From Oxalobacter vibrioformis (GTDB lineage: Bacteria > Pseudomonadota > Gammaproteobacteria > Burkholderiales > Burkholderiaceae_D), in the NCBI RefSeq assembly GCF_027118995.1, contig NZ_CP098242.1:1488001-1552000 (forward strand): DNA of 64,000 nucleotides, in the 5' to 3' direction. Position numbers and translations under genes: made by a program. Positions 18,377 to 27,509 of this stretch are shown one piece after another (the first letter of the stretch is position 1; each line of letters starts with the position of its first letter). A model generated the notes under the pieces. That model had not been told where the DNA came from, did no database searches, and worked only from the letters and a program-made list of their open reading frames with translations.

Positions 18377-19717
18377 TTACAGGACATAACGGGAAAGATC
18401 CTCATTGACAGAGAGGGCTTCCAGTCTTTCATTCACGTAATCCGTATCGATAGTAATCGTGTCCGTGCCGGTTTCGCTTGCCGTGTATGAAATTTCCTCA
18501 AGCAGTTTTTCCATGACGGTATAAAGCCGTCTTGCGCCGATGTTTTCCGTGCGCTCATTTACCGAGAAGGAAATCTCAGCCAGGCGGCGGATGCCATCCG
18601 TGGCGAAAACAAGCTTGATGTTTTCGGTTGCCAACAGTGCTTCATACTGGGCTGTCAGGCAGGCATCGGTACTTGTCAGAATGCGCTCAAAGTCTTCAAT
18701 GGAAAGGGATTCCAGTTCCACGCGGATTGGAAAGCGTCCCTGCAGTTCCGGGATCAGGTCTGACGGTTTGGACAGGTGAAATGCACCGGAAGCGATAAAG
18801 AGGATGTGGTCAGTCTTGACCATGCCGTATTTGGTATTGACGGTTGTGCCCTCCACCAGTGGCAGGAGATCACGCTGGACGCCGGCACGTGAAACGTCTG
18901 CACCGCCGATTTCGGAGCGCGAAGCGATCTTGTCGATTTCATCCAGAAAGACGATACCGTTTTGCTCAACATTGGTGATGGCTTTTTGCTTCAGTTCATC
19001 CTCGTTGACCATCTTGGCGGCTTCTTCATCTGTCAAGAGGCGCAGGGCTTCGCTGATCCTGACCTTGCGGGGTTTTTTCCGGCTTCCGCCCAGCCCGGAA
19101 AACATGGATTTGATCTGTTCGGTCATTTCTTCCATGCCGGGAGGCGCCATGATTTCCATATGCGGCATGGCATCAGCTACCTCGATTTCAATTTCGCGGT
19201 CATTCAACGCGCCCTCACGAAGCCGCTTGCGGAAAACCTGACGCGTATTATTGCCGGAACCGGCATCCTCATCACTGGCACTGGTATTGAAACCAAAGTC
19301 ACGAGCGGGAGGTACCAGGATATTGAGTATCCGTTCTTCTGCCGCGTCTGCTGCCTTTTCGCGGACATTGCGTATTTCGGATTCCCGTGTCTGCTTGATG
19401 CTGATGTCAATCAGGTCGCGGATAATGGTTTCCACATCACGGCCAACATAGCCCACTTCGGTGAATTTGGTTGCTTCGATCTTGATAAAAGGGGCATCAG
19501 CCAGGCGGGCGAGGCGACGGGCAATTTCCGTTTTTCCCACACCTGTCGGGCCGATCATCAGGATGTTTTTGGGCGTGATTTCATGGCGCAGGGGTTCTTC
19601 CACCTGCTGGCGGCGCCAGCGGTTTCTCAGTGCAATGGCAACCGCACGCTTGGCTTTGGACTGGCCGACAACATGTTTATCGAGTTCGGTGACGATTTCT
19701 GGAGGTGTCAGGTTCAT
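18377..19717 (-). CDS. hslU: ATP-dependent protease ATPase subunit HslU
   Basis: The AAA+ unfoldase of the HslUV protease, which unfolds substrates for HslV in the cytoplasm. From ATG 19717 the protein has 446 residues. The N-terminal '[16 protein letters not shown]' is standard. Walker A is 'GPTGVGKT' near 57, Walker B '[11 protein letters not shown]' near 255. The C-terminal 'NEDLSRYVL' is the tail that docks on HslV. A start 48 bases upstream (19765) would add non-conserved residues. It lies 40 bases after hslV and is transcribed with it. Confidence 0.97.
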   Translation of the reverse strand: MNLTPPEIVTELDKHVVGQSKAKRAVAIALRNRWRRQQVEEPLRHEITPKNILMIGPTGVGKTEIARRLARLADAPFIKIEATKFTEVGYVGRDVETIIRDLIDISIKQTRESEIRNVREKAADAAEERILNILVPPARDFGFNTSASDEDAGSGNNTRQVFRKRLREGALNDREIEIEVADAMPHMEIMAPPGMEEMTEQIKSMFSGLGGSRKKPRKVRISEALRLLTDEEAAKMVNEDELKQKAITNVEQNGIVFLDEIDKIASRSEIGGADVSRAGVQRDLLPLVEGTTVNTKYGMVKTDHILFIASGAFHLSKPSDLIPELQGRFPIRVELESLSIEDFERILTSTDACLTAQYEALLATENIKLVFATDGIRRLAEISFSVNERTENIGARRLYTVMEKLLEEISYTASETGTDTITIDTDYVNERLEALSVNEDLSRYVL

Positions 19718-19757
19718 AGTGGTATGGCGATAAGAGTAATAAGATAGAGCCGTGCCG

Positions 19758-20294
19758 TTAATCAAGTGTTTCGATAATATGGCTCATATTGGTGTAAATG
19801 CAGAGTTCGCCTGCAATGGCCAGGCCTTTTTCCACGATTTCTGCCGGGGAGAGATCCGTATTGCGCTGAAGCGCCAGTGCTGCAGATTGCGCATAAATCC
19901 CCCCGGATCCTATGGCACCTACCCCTTCTTCCGGTTCCAGCACATCGCCATTGCCGGTAATGATAAAGGTGGCTTCCTTGTCAGCAACCAGGAGCATGGC
20001 TTCCAGACGCCGGAGGATGCGGTCGGTCCGCCAGTCTTTGGCGAGCTCAACCGCAGAGCGTAGCAGGTTGCCCTGATGTTTTTCCAGCTTGGCCTCGAAG
20101 CGCTCAAGCAAGGTGAAGGCGTCAGCTGTTCCACCGGCAAATCCGACCAGGACACGGTCGTGATAGAGCTTGCGGACTTTACGTGCGCCGCCTTTGATGA
20201 CAACACTGCCCAGTGTGACCTGTCCGTCGCCGCCAAGCGCGACTTCGCTTCCCCTGCGGACTGACAGGATGGTTGTGCCGTGAAATTGTTCCAT
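19758..20294 (-). CDS. hslV: ATP-dependent protease subunit HslV
   Basis: The threonine peptidase of HslUV. From ATG 20294 it has 178 residues. The propeptide 'MEQFHG' precedes the catalytic Thr7 of 'TTILSVRRG', as in other betaproteobacteria. '[11 protein letters not shown]' and '[18 protein letters not shown]' follow. Longer upstream starts would place the catalytic threonine far from the N terminus and are rejected. A heat-shock-like promoter lies upstream. It is divergent from rep. Confidence 0.97.
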   Translation of the reverse strand: MEQFHGTTILSVRRGSEVALGGDGQVTLGSVVIKGGARKVRKLYHDRVLVGFAGGTADAFTLLERFEAKLEKHQGNLLRSAVELAKDWRTDRILRRLEAMLLVADKEATFIITGNGDVLEPEEGVGAIGSGGIYAQSAALALQRNTDLSPAEIVEKGLAIAGELCIYTNMSHIIETLD

Positions 20295-20355
20295 GTGTGT
20301 TTCTCCGGTGGGCCCGCTTGCCACCATGGCGCAGACCAGATAATCAACTATGACC

Positions 20356-20383
20356 AGATAGGGATGCTTTTGCAAATTACAAG
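20356..20383 (-). promoter_or_regulatory. Sigma-32-like promoter of hslVU
   Basis: On the minus strand CTTGTAA (20383-20377) is followed after 12 bases by TCCCTATCT (20364-20356). This compares well with the heat-shock consensus CTTGAAA-N13/14-CCCCATNT. It is placed about 60 bases before the hslV start, and HslVU is a heat-shock protease in related bacteria. Confidence 0.45.
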
Positions 20384-20428
20384 GGGCGGAAAAACTCCGT
20401 GAGGATAGTGTAACGTGCTCCGCGGGTT

Positions 20429-20457
20429 CTGACTAATGCTGCGTGCACTGTTATAAT
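20429..20457 (+). promoter_or_regulatory. Sigma-70 promoter for rep
   Basis: CTGACT (20429-20434), a 17-base spacer and a perfect TATAAT (20452-20457). Transcription would start near 20464. The upstream ATG at 20456 falls inside the -10 box, so rep must start later, at ATG 20489. Confidence 0.6.
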
Positions 20458-20488
20458 GGCGCTCCTGTCTTTGGCCGTTTTTCGTGTG

Positions 20489-22552
20489 ATGAGTTCCTCT
20501 GCTCTTTTCAATCTGAATACCCCGCAGCGTGATGCCGTACGTTATATGGAGGGCCCCTGCCTGGTGATTGCGGGAGCCGGTTCGGGCAAGACTCGGGTGA
20601 TTACCCAGAAAATTGCGCATCTGATCGAAAGCGGTCTTTATGAAGCCCGGCATATTGCCGCGCTGACGTTTACCAACAAGGCGGCAGCAGAAATGCAGGA
20701 GCGTATTGCAAAGCTGCTCTCAAGCCCGTCACAGGCCGCAGAACTGACAATTTCCACCTTCCATTCGCTTGGTGTCAGGATATTGCGCCAGGAAGCAAAA
20801 GAGCTGGGCTTAAAGGAGCGGTTTTCCATCATGGATGCGGATGACTGTTTTTCCCTGATACAGGATATGGCTGTGACAACCGACAGACAGGTCATCCGCC
20901 GCATCCAGACGCGCATATCGCTATGGAAGAATGCGCTGGTTTTTCCTGAGAAGGCATTGGCTGAGGCGGTTGATGAGCATGAAGGGCAGGCGGCACGGAT
21001 TTATGCGAGCTACATGGCAACCCTGTCGGCCTATCAGGCGGTGGATTTTGATGATCTCATTCGTCTGCCGGTGGAACTTTTCCGGCAAAACGATGCAGTA
21101 CGTGACAGATGGCAACGGCGCATGCGGTATCTCCTGGTGGACGAATACCAGGATACCAATGTCTGCCAGTATGAACTGGTGAAGCTTCTGGTGACCGGAC
21201 CAGGCAAGAAACCCATGTTTACCGCTGTTGGGGACGATGACCAGGCAATTTATGCCTGGCGGGGCGCAACTGCGGAAAACCTGAAGATATTGCGGGATGA
21301 TTTTCCGGATCTGGAGCTGATACGGCTGGAACAGAATTACCGTTCCTCCATGCATATCCTGCAGGCAGCCAATGCGGTTATCAGCAATAACCCCAAGATT
21401 TTTGAGAAGACGCTCTGGTCCGAGATGGGCGCTGGTGAGCCTGTCCGGGTGAGCGCCATGGACAATGATGAAACGGAAGCAGAGCAGGTGGCGATTTCCC
21501 TGTCGGCACACCGTTTTGAGCGCAGGGCGAAGTTTTCGGATTATGCGATCCTGTATCGCGGAAACCATCAGGCGCGTTTGCTGGAAACCGCTTTGCGGCG
21601 GGAGCGGATTCCTTACACTATTTCAGGCGGGCAGAGTTTTTTCGCCCGTGCAGAGATCAAGGACATCGTCAGCTACCTTCGCCTGATTGCCAATAATGAT
21701 GATGACCCGGCATTTATCCGGGCGGTTACCACACCCAAGCGCGGCGTCGGACAGGCCACACTGGAAGCGCTGGGCGCCTATGCCGGGCGCTGGCAGTGTT
21801 CGCTTTTCGAGGCGGTATTTAAAGGGGGAATTGAGGCAGTGCTGCCTTCCCGTCAGTTGCAGCCGCTGCGTGCTTTCTGTGATTTCATCAACCGGATTGA
21901 AGCGCGGGCGTCCCGCCAGGGCGCTGCCGGAAGCGGTGAAAATGCGGCAGCCGTTCTGGATGACATGATGGCGGAAATTGCCTATGAGCCTTACCTGTAT
22001 GATACGTTTGATGAGCGCAATGCCCGTGGAAAATGGGAAAATGTGCTGGATTTCACAGGCTGGCTGAAGGAAAAGAGCCTGGGTGACAGGCAGGGTGGTA
22101 TCCCGGAGAAGAATCTGCTTGAATTGACACAAATGGTTGCGCTGATGACTATGCTGGAAGGGCGCGATGAAGCCCCTGATGCGGTACGTCTTTCCACGCT
22201 GCATGCTGCCAAAGGGCTGGAGTTTCCGCATGTTTATCTGGTTGGTGTGGAAGAGGGCATCCTGCCGCACAAGGGCGATCCGGATACGCCGGCTGATGTA
22301 TTGGCAAGACGGATTGAGGAAGAGCGCCGGCTGATGTATGTGGGAATTACCCGCGCCCAGCGCAGCCTTCAGATCACCTGGTGCAAGAAACGCCGCAGAG
22401 GCCGGGAAACAGAAATATGCGACATGTCCCGCTTCATTGCGGAAATGAAACTGGATGAAGGGAAGGCGTTGCCTGATGAGTCGGAAACCATGACGCCCCA
22501 GGCGCGGCTGGCCAATCTGAAATCCCTGTTGCAGAATCCCAAAGTGGCGTAA
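20489..22552 (+). CDS. rep: ATP-dependent DNA helicase Rep (UvrD-like superfamily 1)
   Basis: A 3'-5' helicase that moves along single-stranded DNA and helps replication forks past bound proteins. The 687-residue protein shows Walker A 'AGAGSGKT' near 30, 'LTFTNKAA' near 60, Walker B 'LLVDEYQDTN' near 215, 'VGDDDQAIYAWRGA' near 240, 'LEQNYRSS' near 280 and 'YVGITRAQ' near 620. The sequence tracks E. coli Rep better than UvrD: 'ILYRGNHQARLLE' and 'SGGQSFFARAEIKD' are Rep-type. ATG 20489 is chosen because the earlier ATG lies in the promoter. Confidence 0.93.
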   Translation: MSSSALFNLNTPQRDAVRYMEGPCLVIAGAGSGKTRVITQKIAHLIESGLYEARHIAALTFTNKAAAEMQERIAKLLSSPSQAAELTISTFHSLGVRILRQEAKELGLKERFSIMDADDCFSLIQDMAVTTDRQVIRRIQTRISLWKNALVFPEKALAEAVDEHEGQAARIYASYMATLSAYQAVDFDDLIRLPVELFRQNDAVRDRWQRRMRYLLVDEYQDTNVCQYELVKLLVTGPGKKPMFTAVGDDDQAIYAWRGATAENLKILRDDFPDLELIRLEQNYRSSMHILQAANAVISNNPKIFEKTLWSEMGAGEPVRVSAMDNDETEAEQVAISLSAHRFERRAKFSDYAILYRGNHQARLLETALRRERIPYTISGGQSFFARAEIKDIVSYLRLIANNDDDPAFIRAVTTPKRGVGQATLEALGAYAGRWQCSLFEAVFKGGIEAVLPSRQLQPLRAFCDFINRIEARASRQGAAGSGENAAAVLDDMMAEIAYEPYLYDTFDERNARGKWENVLDFTGWLKEKSLGDRQGGIPEKNLLELTQMVALMTMLEGRDEAPDAVRLSTLHAAKGLEFPHVYLVGVEEGILPHKGDPDTPADVLARRIEEERRLMYVGITRAQRSLQITWCKKRRRGRETEICDMSRFIAEMKLDEGKALPDESETMTPQARLANLKSLLQNPKVA

Positions 22553-22631
22553 TGGGTAAAATGCGTTGATACAATACCCAATACGTGGCTGTTGTGGCGG
22601 CCTGTTTTAACCTGGTAAAGAGAGTCGGATT

Positions 22632-22829
22632 ATGGAAGAGCGTTTTATCGATCTGGAAATGCGGATCAGCCATCAGGAGGATATGATTGATGAGCTGAAC
22701 AAGACCGTTTACCAGCAGCAGAACCGGATTGACCAGCTGGAAGCGGCTATTTCGGTCCTTGCACATCGTTTGACTGAAAGAGCCAATAACAATACGATAT
22801 TTACCCATGAAAAACCCCCGCATTACTGA
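22632..22829 (+). CDS. slyX: SlyX family protein
   Basis: A 65-residue coiled-coil protein. 'MEERFIDLEMRISHQED' begins a heptad pattern that continues through 'LNKTVYQQQNRIDQLEA', matching SlyX in length and sequence. The tail 'EKPPHY' is the family's usual ending. Its function is not established. It lies 79 bases after rep and just before a DUF2288 gene on the same strand. Confidence 0.88.
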   Translation: MEERFIDLEMRISHQEDMIDELNKTVYQQQNRIDQLEAAISVLAHRLTERANNNTIFTHEKPPHY

Positions 22830-22863
22830 TGCGTGATCTTTTTGAATACTGACAGGCGAAACC

Positions 22864-23202
22864 ATGAAAATGTCTCTTCAGGAGCAGGAATTTCTTCATG
22901 CTAAATTGAATATGGAAACGGCACAGATGCCTTGGCGTGAGCTGCAGCGTTACTTTGCCTCGGGCCATATTCTTGCCATTTGTGATGGTCTGGATATGGT
23001 CAGTGTGGCCGTGATGATGGCCGCAGACGATATGGAAAATATATCAAGGCTTGTTGCGCAAAAGCAGATAGAAAAGGTAACCGACGAGCAGGCTCAGGCG
23101 TGGTTTGAGGAGGATGTGGAGCTGTGGACAGTAGTCATCAAGCCATGGATTTTAGTGCAGACCAGGAAAAACCCGGTGCCGGATGGCACGTTGCTCAACT
23201 GA
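22864..23202 (+). CDS. DUF2288 family protein
   Basis: A 112-residue soluble protein. 'MPWRELQRYFASGHILAI' (about 20-37), 'LDMVSVAVMMAADD' and 'VTDEQAQAWFEEDVELWTVVIKPWILVQ' (in two parts) match the DUF2288 pattern as I recall it, including the helical 'A.mi..D' and the closing 'W..vV.P..lvQ'. No catalytic residues are known. It sits between slyX and pth and is probably co-transcribed with them. Confidence 0.75.
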   Translation: MKMSLQEQEFLHAKLNMETAQMPWRELQRYFASGHILAICDGLDMVSVAVMMAADDMENISRLVAQKQIEKVTDEQAQAWFEEDVELWTVVIKPWILVQTRKNPVPDGTLLN

Positions 23203-23237
23203 TGTCATGCCTTTTCTGATTTTTCCCGAGTTGATTC

Positions 23238-23825
23238 ATGTCTATTCGTCTTATTGTCGGCCTGGGCAATCCCGGTCCTGAATATGAGCAGACCCGCCAT
23301 AATGCTGGATTCTGGTTTATTGATAACCTGGCTCACCGGATGAATGCGCCGGTTTTGAAAAAAGAATCCCGCTTTCAGTCACTGGCGGCTCGTGTGCCGA
23401 TTGCCGGTCAGGATATCTGGCTGGTGGCGCCCCAGACTTTCATGAATCTGTCCGGCCGGGCGGTTGGCGCGCTGGCGCGATTTTACCGGATACCGGTAGA
23501 GGAAATCCTGGTGGTGCATGATGAGCTGGATATTGCGCCAGGTGTTGCCCGCCTGAAAAAAGGCGGCTCTACCGGTGGGCATCGCGGACTCAATGATATT
23601 GTTTCTGCCATGGGTTCCCAGGACTTCTGGCGCTTGAGGCTCGGTATTGGTCATCCCCGAACAAGCAATCCGAAGATGGCGGTTATTGATTATGTTTTGC
23701 AGCGTCCGGGTAAGGAGGAACAGAATCTGATCAATGAATCAATTGAACGGGGTCTTGAAGTGATTCCGCTGGTTTGCGAAGGCAGATTCGATGTGGCGAT
23801 GAAGGATTTGCATACGGCACGCTGA
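23238..23825 (+). CDS. pth: Peptidyl-tRNA hydrolase
   Basis: Cleaves the ester of peptidyl-tRNA released from stalled ribosomes. The 195-residue protein has 'GLGNPGPEYEQTRHNAGFW' at 8-26 with catalytic His22, 'FMNLSGRAV' near 71, 'VVHDELDI' near 93 (Asp96) and 'GGSTGGHRGLND' near 110. It is of normal length. It is convergent with rplY, with a shared terminator between them, a standard order in betaproteobacteria. Confidence 0.97.
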   Translation: MSIRLIVGLGNPGPEYEQTRHNAGFWFIDNLAHRMNAPVLKKESRFQSLAARVPIAGQDIWLVAPQTFMNLSGRAVGALARFYRIPVEEILVVHDELDIAPGVARLKKGGSTGGHRGLNDIVSAMGSQDFWRLRLGIGHPRTSNPKMAVIDYVLQRPGKEEQNLINESIERGLEVIPLVCEGRFDVAMKDLHTAR

Positions 23826-23840
23826 TTTTTTCTGGACAAT

Positions 23841-23868
23841 AAAAAACCCGCCAACCGGCGGGTTTTTT
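23841..23868. terminator. Bidirectional terminator between pth and rplY
   Basis: AAAAAACCCGCC (23841-23852), loop AACC, GGCGGGTTTTTT (23857-23868). The stem is perfect and has T runs in both directions, so it can end both converging transcripts. Confidence 0.9.
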
Positions 23869-23887
23869 ATTGCTGAAGCCGTGTGGC

Positions 23888-24502
23888 TTATTCGCCAGCT
23901 TTCGGTTCTTCTGATGATGTGGCGTCAGCATCGTCAGCAGGTGCAGCGCTTGGGACGCTGGCTGTTGCAATGGTCATGTCGGCGTCACTGCTGGTGGCAG
24001 AAACGCCTTTTGGCAGTTTCACGTCAGACAGGTGAATGGTCTGGCCAATATCCAGATTCGCCAGGTCAACTTCGATGAAGTTCGGCAGATCACCTGGCAA
24101 ACAGGTGATGTCCAGCTCGGAAACCGCGCGATGGATGATACCATTGGATTGCTTGACGGCAACAGCCGTCTCTTCATTCAGGAAGTGCAGCGGTACCTTG
24201 ACGTGAATCGGCTGGTCAGCACTGACGCGCTGGAAATCAATATGCATGACGATCTGTTTGTACGCATGCATCTGGTAATCACGCAGCAGCACTTTTTCGA
24301 TTTTGCCTTCGATTTCCATATCCAGGATGGAAGAGTGAAAGGCTTCTCTTCTGAGAGCATGGTAAAGCGCGTTATGATCCAGCTTGATTGCCATCGGCTC
24401 ACTGGTGCCTCCATAGATAATACCTGGGGTCATGCCGGCAGTACGCAGGCGGCGGCTCGCTCCGGTACCCTGTTCTGCCCTGGGAAATGCAACAACTTTC
24501 AT
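23888..24502 (-). CDS. rplY: 50S ribosomal protein L25 (CTC family)
   Basis: Binds 5S rRNA in the large subunit. From ATG 24502, which has GGAG seven bases upstream, the protein has 204 residues. It comprises the L25 RNA-binding domain ('[19 protein letters not shown]', about 41-60) and the C-terminal TL5/CTC beta domain. It ends in a low-complexity acidic tail rich in Ala, Asp and Ser. An ATG four codons earlier is possible but lies before the Shine-Dalgarno site. It follows prs on the same strand with several hairpins between. Confidence 0.95.
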   Translation of the reverse strand: MKVVAFPRAEQGTGASRRLRTAGMTPGIIYGGTSEPMAIKLDHNALYHALRREAFHSSILDMEIEGKIEKVLLRDYQMHAYKQIVMHIDFQRVSADQPIHVKVPLHFLNEETAVAVKQSNGIIHRAVSELDITCLPGDLPNFIEVDLANLDIGQTIHLSDVKLPKGVSATSSDADMTIATASVPSAAPADDADATSSEEPKAGE

Positions 24503-24522
24503 GATTAACTCCAAAAAATTCA

Positions 24523-24597
24523 GGGCGTAATGCCCTTTCGTGAGTGAAATTCCCGCGACCAGGAATTTCGTTAAAAAGAGGCGGGAAAAACCCCCGC
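24523..24597 (-). promoter_or_regulatory. Hairpin-rich leader between prs and rplY
   Basis: In transcript order (minus strand): stem of GCGGG (24597-24593) with CCCGC (24585-24581) followed by CTCTTTTT, a weak terminator after prs; a perfect 8-base stem GAAATTCC/GGAATTTC (24569-24546); then GGGC/GCCC (24535-24523) followed by a T run just before the rplY Shine-Dalgarno. This could partly stop readthrough or regulate L25. Confidence 0.45.
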
Positions 24598-24613
24598 ATC
24601 CAGAATGCTTTTA

Positions 24614-25582
24614 TCAGATTTCGATGGTTTCTGCTTCCATAAAGAAAGACATGACCGAATCGCCTCTGCTGATACGGCGGATGGTTTCTGCCAGCAGTTC
24701 GGCGCAGGAAACCTGGCGGATCTTGCTGCATTGTTTTGCCGCATCGGATAACGGGATGGTATCAGTGACAATCAGCTCATCCAGTTTGGAATTGTTGATG
24801 CGTTCGACAGCCGGGCCGGACAGGACCGGGTGGGTGCAGTAGGCCACCACCATTTTGGCTCCCCTGTCTTTCAGGATATCGGCAGCAGTTGTCAGTGTGC
24901 CTGCGGTATCAACCATGTCATCCATGATGACGCAGTTTCTGCCCGCAACTTCACCGATAACGTTCATGACCTCGGATTCGTTGGCGCGCGGGCGGCGCTT
25001 GTCGATGATGGAAAGCTCACAGTCAAGCAGCTTTGCCAGCGCGCGTGCCCTGACTACACCACCGACGTCAGGCGATACGACGAGCAGGTCTTTGTATCTT
25101 TTCTTGATCAGGTCGCGTAAAAGAACGGGTGACGCATAAATATTGTCAACAGGAATGTCGAAAAAGCCCTGAATCTGGTCGGCATGGACATCCATGATAA
25201 GCACACGGTCCACCCCCCCGTTTTCCAGCATGTTGGCGACGACTTTTGCCGAGATGGCAACGCGGGTTGAACGCGGACGGCGATCCTGACGGGCATAACC
25301 AAAATACGGGATGACGGCGGTAATGCGTTTGGCAGAGGCACGTTTTAATGCATCAACCATCAGCATGATTTCCATCAGGTTGTCATTGGTGGGTGCACAG
25401 GTGGACTGCATGACAAAAACTTCCTTGCCGCGGACATTTTCCTTGATCTCAACGGTGACTTCACCATCAGAAAACCGGGAAACATGCGCTTTGCCCAGCG
25501 GGATACCGAGTTTGCTGGCTACTTTGGCGGCCAACGCCGGGTTGGCATTGCCGGTAAAAATCATCAGATTGGGATCGGACAT
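24614..25582 (-). CDS. prs: Ribose-phosphate pyrophosphokinase
   Basis: Makes PRPP from ribose-5-phosphate and ATP for nucleotide, His, Trp and NAD synthesis. The 322-residue protein has the N-terminal '[16 protein letters not shown]', '[20 protein letters not shown]' (regulatory flexible region, about 97-117), '[14 protein letters not shown]' near 131 and the PRPP motif '[10 protein letters not shown]' near 220. All class I features are present. It lies downstream of tRNA-Gln and upstream of rplY. Confidence 0.97.
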   Translation of the reverse strand: MSDPNLMIFTGNANPALAAKVASKLGIPLGKAHVSRFSDGEVTVEIKENVRGKEVFVMQSTCAPTNDNLMEIMLMVDALKRASAKRITAVIPYFGYARQDRRPRSTRVAISAKVVANMLENGGVDRVLIMDVHADQIQGFFDIPVDNIYASPVLLRDLIKKRYKDLLVVSPDVGGVVRARALAKLLDCELSIIDKRRPRANESEVMNVIGEVAGRNCVIMDDMVDTAGTLTTAADILKDRGAKMVVAYCTHPVLSGPAVERINNSKLDELIVTDTIPLSDAAKQCSKIRQVSCAELLAETIRRISRGDSVMSFFMEAETIEI

Positions 25583-25611
25583 GGAATTCCTGCGATAGTC
25601 TCGTTACAAAA

Positions 25612-25650
25612 TCAAAAGCCGCATAAATGGATCAGTTCCGTATGCGGCTT
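25612..25650 (-). terminator. Terminator between tRNA-Gln and prs
   Basis: On the minus strand AAGCCGCATA (25650-25641) pairs with TATGCGGCTT (25625-25616) around a 15-base loop, followed by TTTTGATTTTG. It would stop transcription after the tRNA. Confidence 0.65.
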
Positions 25651-25699
25651 GCCGTCAGCTTGTTTTCTGGTCGCCTGACGGCGGGCACCTTGATTGAAG

Positions 25700-25776
25700 T
25701 GGCAGGGGAAGAAGGATTCGAACCTTCGCATGCTGGGATCAAAACCCAGTGCCTTAACCAGCTTGGCGATTCCCCT
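25700..25776 (-). tRNA. tRNA-Gln (UUG)
   Basis: A full cloverleaf of 77 bases including an encoded CCA (plus-strand TGG at 25700-25702). The acceptor stem AGGGGAA/TTCCCCT is perfect, the discriminator is G, and the anticodon stem CTGGG/CCCAG closes a seven-base loop TTTTGAT with anticodon TTG (25742-25740). The T arm contains GGTTCGAATCC. The lolB-ispE-tRNA-prs context is typical of betaproteobacteria. Confidence 0.97.
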
Positions 25777-25813
25777 GCTGACCTTTTGAACCCCGGACAA
25801 GCCGGATGCTCTG

Positions 25814-26707
25814 TCAATCATTTTCCACCGGATGCCTTTTTAATATCTCATCAAGCGGATGAATCTGTAATCCTCTCGCTTTCCAGCCTTTCCATTCCCC
25901 AGGTATTTTACTGACAACCCTGTCTGCTGCTGCTTCACTGTCAAAGCGGGCAAAAACACAGGCACCTGAGCCGGTCATTCTGGCATCTGCATATCTGTTT
26001 AACCACTCAATGGCTTCTGAAACCGGAGGATACAGTTTTTCAGCAACAGACTGCAAATTATTTTTTCCCAAAAAGCTATTTTCAGTCAAATAGCCGGGAA
26101 AGTCCAACATTTTGATCCTTTCCGTATTTCTTGTCAATTCCCTTGATGCAAATATTGCGGCTGTTGGTACTGAAATATTGGGATGAATCACAACAAACCA
26201 GCCATCGGGCGTATCGACAGGACGCAATATTTCCCCGATACCTTCTGCAAAGGCATTATGTCCGAAAATAAAAAAGGGAATATCCGCGCCGAGTTGAAGG
26301 CCCATCTGCATGAGTTCTTCTTTATTCAGTCCGCATTCCCACAGATGGTTGAGTGCCATCAGGGTGGTTGCTGCGTCAGATGAGCCACCGCCCAGCCCGC
26401 CACCGGCGGGCAGGCGTTTTTCGATGGCAATGTTCACGCCTGGTTTTTTGCGGGTTCGCTGGAAAATTTCGCGCTGAAGCAGAAGGGCGGCGCGAACAAT
26501 GAGATCCTGTTTTTCCGGGATGCCTTCGATTGCGGTTACCCGGCAGATATTGCCATCTTCCCGAAACGTGAAATGCAGGGTATCGCCAAAATCAATGAGC
26601 TGGAAAACGGTTTGCAGCAGGTGATATCCGTCAGGCCGGCGACCGGTAATGTGTAAAAACAGGTTCAGCTTGGCCGGGGCAGGGCAGTGATGCAGTGTGC
26701 GTGCCAT
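25814..26707 (-). CDS. ispE: 4-diphosphocytidyl-2-C-methyl-D-erythritol kinase
   Basis: The GHMP kinase of the MEP isoprenoid pathway. From ATG 26707 it has 297 residues. 'CPAPAKLNLFLHITGRRPDG' (about 7-26) with catalytic Lys, the ATP loop 'PAGGGLGGGSSDAA' near 98 and 'MTGSGACVFA' near 252 are all present. The ATG lies one base after the lolB stop, implying translational coupling; a start 75 bases further up would lie within lolB and is unlikely. Confidence 0.96.
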   Translation of the reverse strand: MARTLHHCPAPAKLNLFLHITGRRPDGYHLLQTVFQLIDFGDTLHFTFREDGNICRVTAIEGIPEKQDLIVRAALLLQREIFQRTRKKPGVNIAIEKRLPAGGGLGGGSSDAATTLMALNHLWECGLNKEELMQMGLQLGADIPFFIFGHNAFAEGIGEILRPVDTPDGWFVVIHPNISVPTAAIFASRELTRNTERIKMLDFPGYLTENSFLGKNNLQSVAEKLYPPVSEAIEWLNRYADARMTGSGACVFARFDSEAAADRVVSKIPGEWKGWKARGLQIHPLDEILKRHPVEND

Positions 26708-26708
26708 G

Positions 26709-27389
26709 TCAATCCTGTTTTCCGTTTTCTGTGAGCCATTCATCAATGATGAGGCGAATCCGGATTTCGCTGACCGCCGCATCTGCTGCGGGCGTGTGGG
26801 TCATATCAATACGGCGTGGAACCAGTTGGTTTTCCTGAAAGGAATTCCAACTGACATAGTGAATCCGCCATCCATCAGGTGTGGTGACTTCGGGATGGGC
26901 CGGATCAGCCTGAAACGCTTTTCCACTGGTATTGGTTGCGCATCCCTGCAGCCAGTGGCGCATGCCCGAAACGGGCAGCGGCCAGCCAAGCTGCTGGAAA
27001 ACCAGGGTATCCGCATCGGTTGCGCTGACCGGGATTTTCCCGGAAGCGGTAAAGATGGCTTGTCCGAGGGAAATGTCAATGACTGCCAGGGTTTGTCCGA
27101 GCGGGGAAAAGATCTCAATGTGCGTGTTGCCGCGACGTTGGCGCCAGGAGAATTTACCATGCAGCGATTCGGTCTTGTCGTTGCGGGAAAGGGTGTAGTT
27201 CATGGAAACACGGCCTGAAATTTCCATTGCATCACTGCATTTTCGGGTGATTCTGGCCGGGAGTTCTGCTTCGTCTTCAATGGCTGGCCCGGTTTCACAT
27301 CCGGCAAGCAGAATGAAAGAAAGGCACAAAACCAGCCGTGAAAGAACGGATAAGGATTTTTTTATCTGCACGAAAACGGCGTTTTCCAT
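26709..27389 (-). CDS. lolB: Outer-membrane lipoprotein LolB
   Basis: LolB receives lipoproteins from LolA and inserts them in the outer membrane. The 226-residue protein has a basic N terminus and a lipobox 'LLAGC' at about residue 27-31. The rest has the LolB beta-barrel style: 'ISGRVSMNYT', 'GKFSWRQRRGNTHIEIFSPLGQT' (in two parts) and 'LGWPLPVSGMRHWLQG'. Assignment rests on this pattern and on its place before ispE, which is conserved in betaproteobacteria. It is divergent from mutY. Confidence 0.88.
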   Translation of the reverse strand: MENAVFVQIKKSLSVLSRLVLCLSFILLAGCETGPAIEDEAELPARITRKCSDAMEISGRVSMNYTLSRNDKTESLHGKFSWRQRRGNTHIEIFSPLGQTLAVIDISLGQAIFTASGKIPVSATDADTLVFQQLGWPLPVSGMRHWLQGCATNTSGKAFQADPAHPEVTTPDGWRIHYVSWNSFQENQLVPRRIDMTHTPAADAAVSEIRIRLIIDEWLTENGKQD

Positions 27390-27509
27390 ATACTGTCTGC
27401 TTTATTAATCAGGATCAGGTTGCTTCAACAGGGAACCGGGTCATACCATACGGTTTGACACAATGGCCTTGGCAGCAATGGTGAAGAAAATATCAGGTTT
27501 TGGCTGTTT

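Noticed and set aside
18960..19750. Long open frame opposite hslU
   Set aside because: Antisense shadow of a highly conserved gene; its translation has no family likeness and no start signal.
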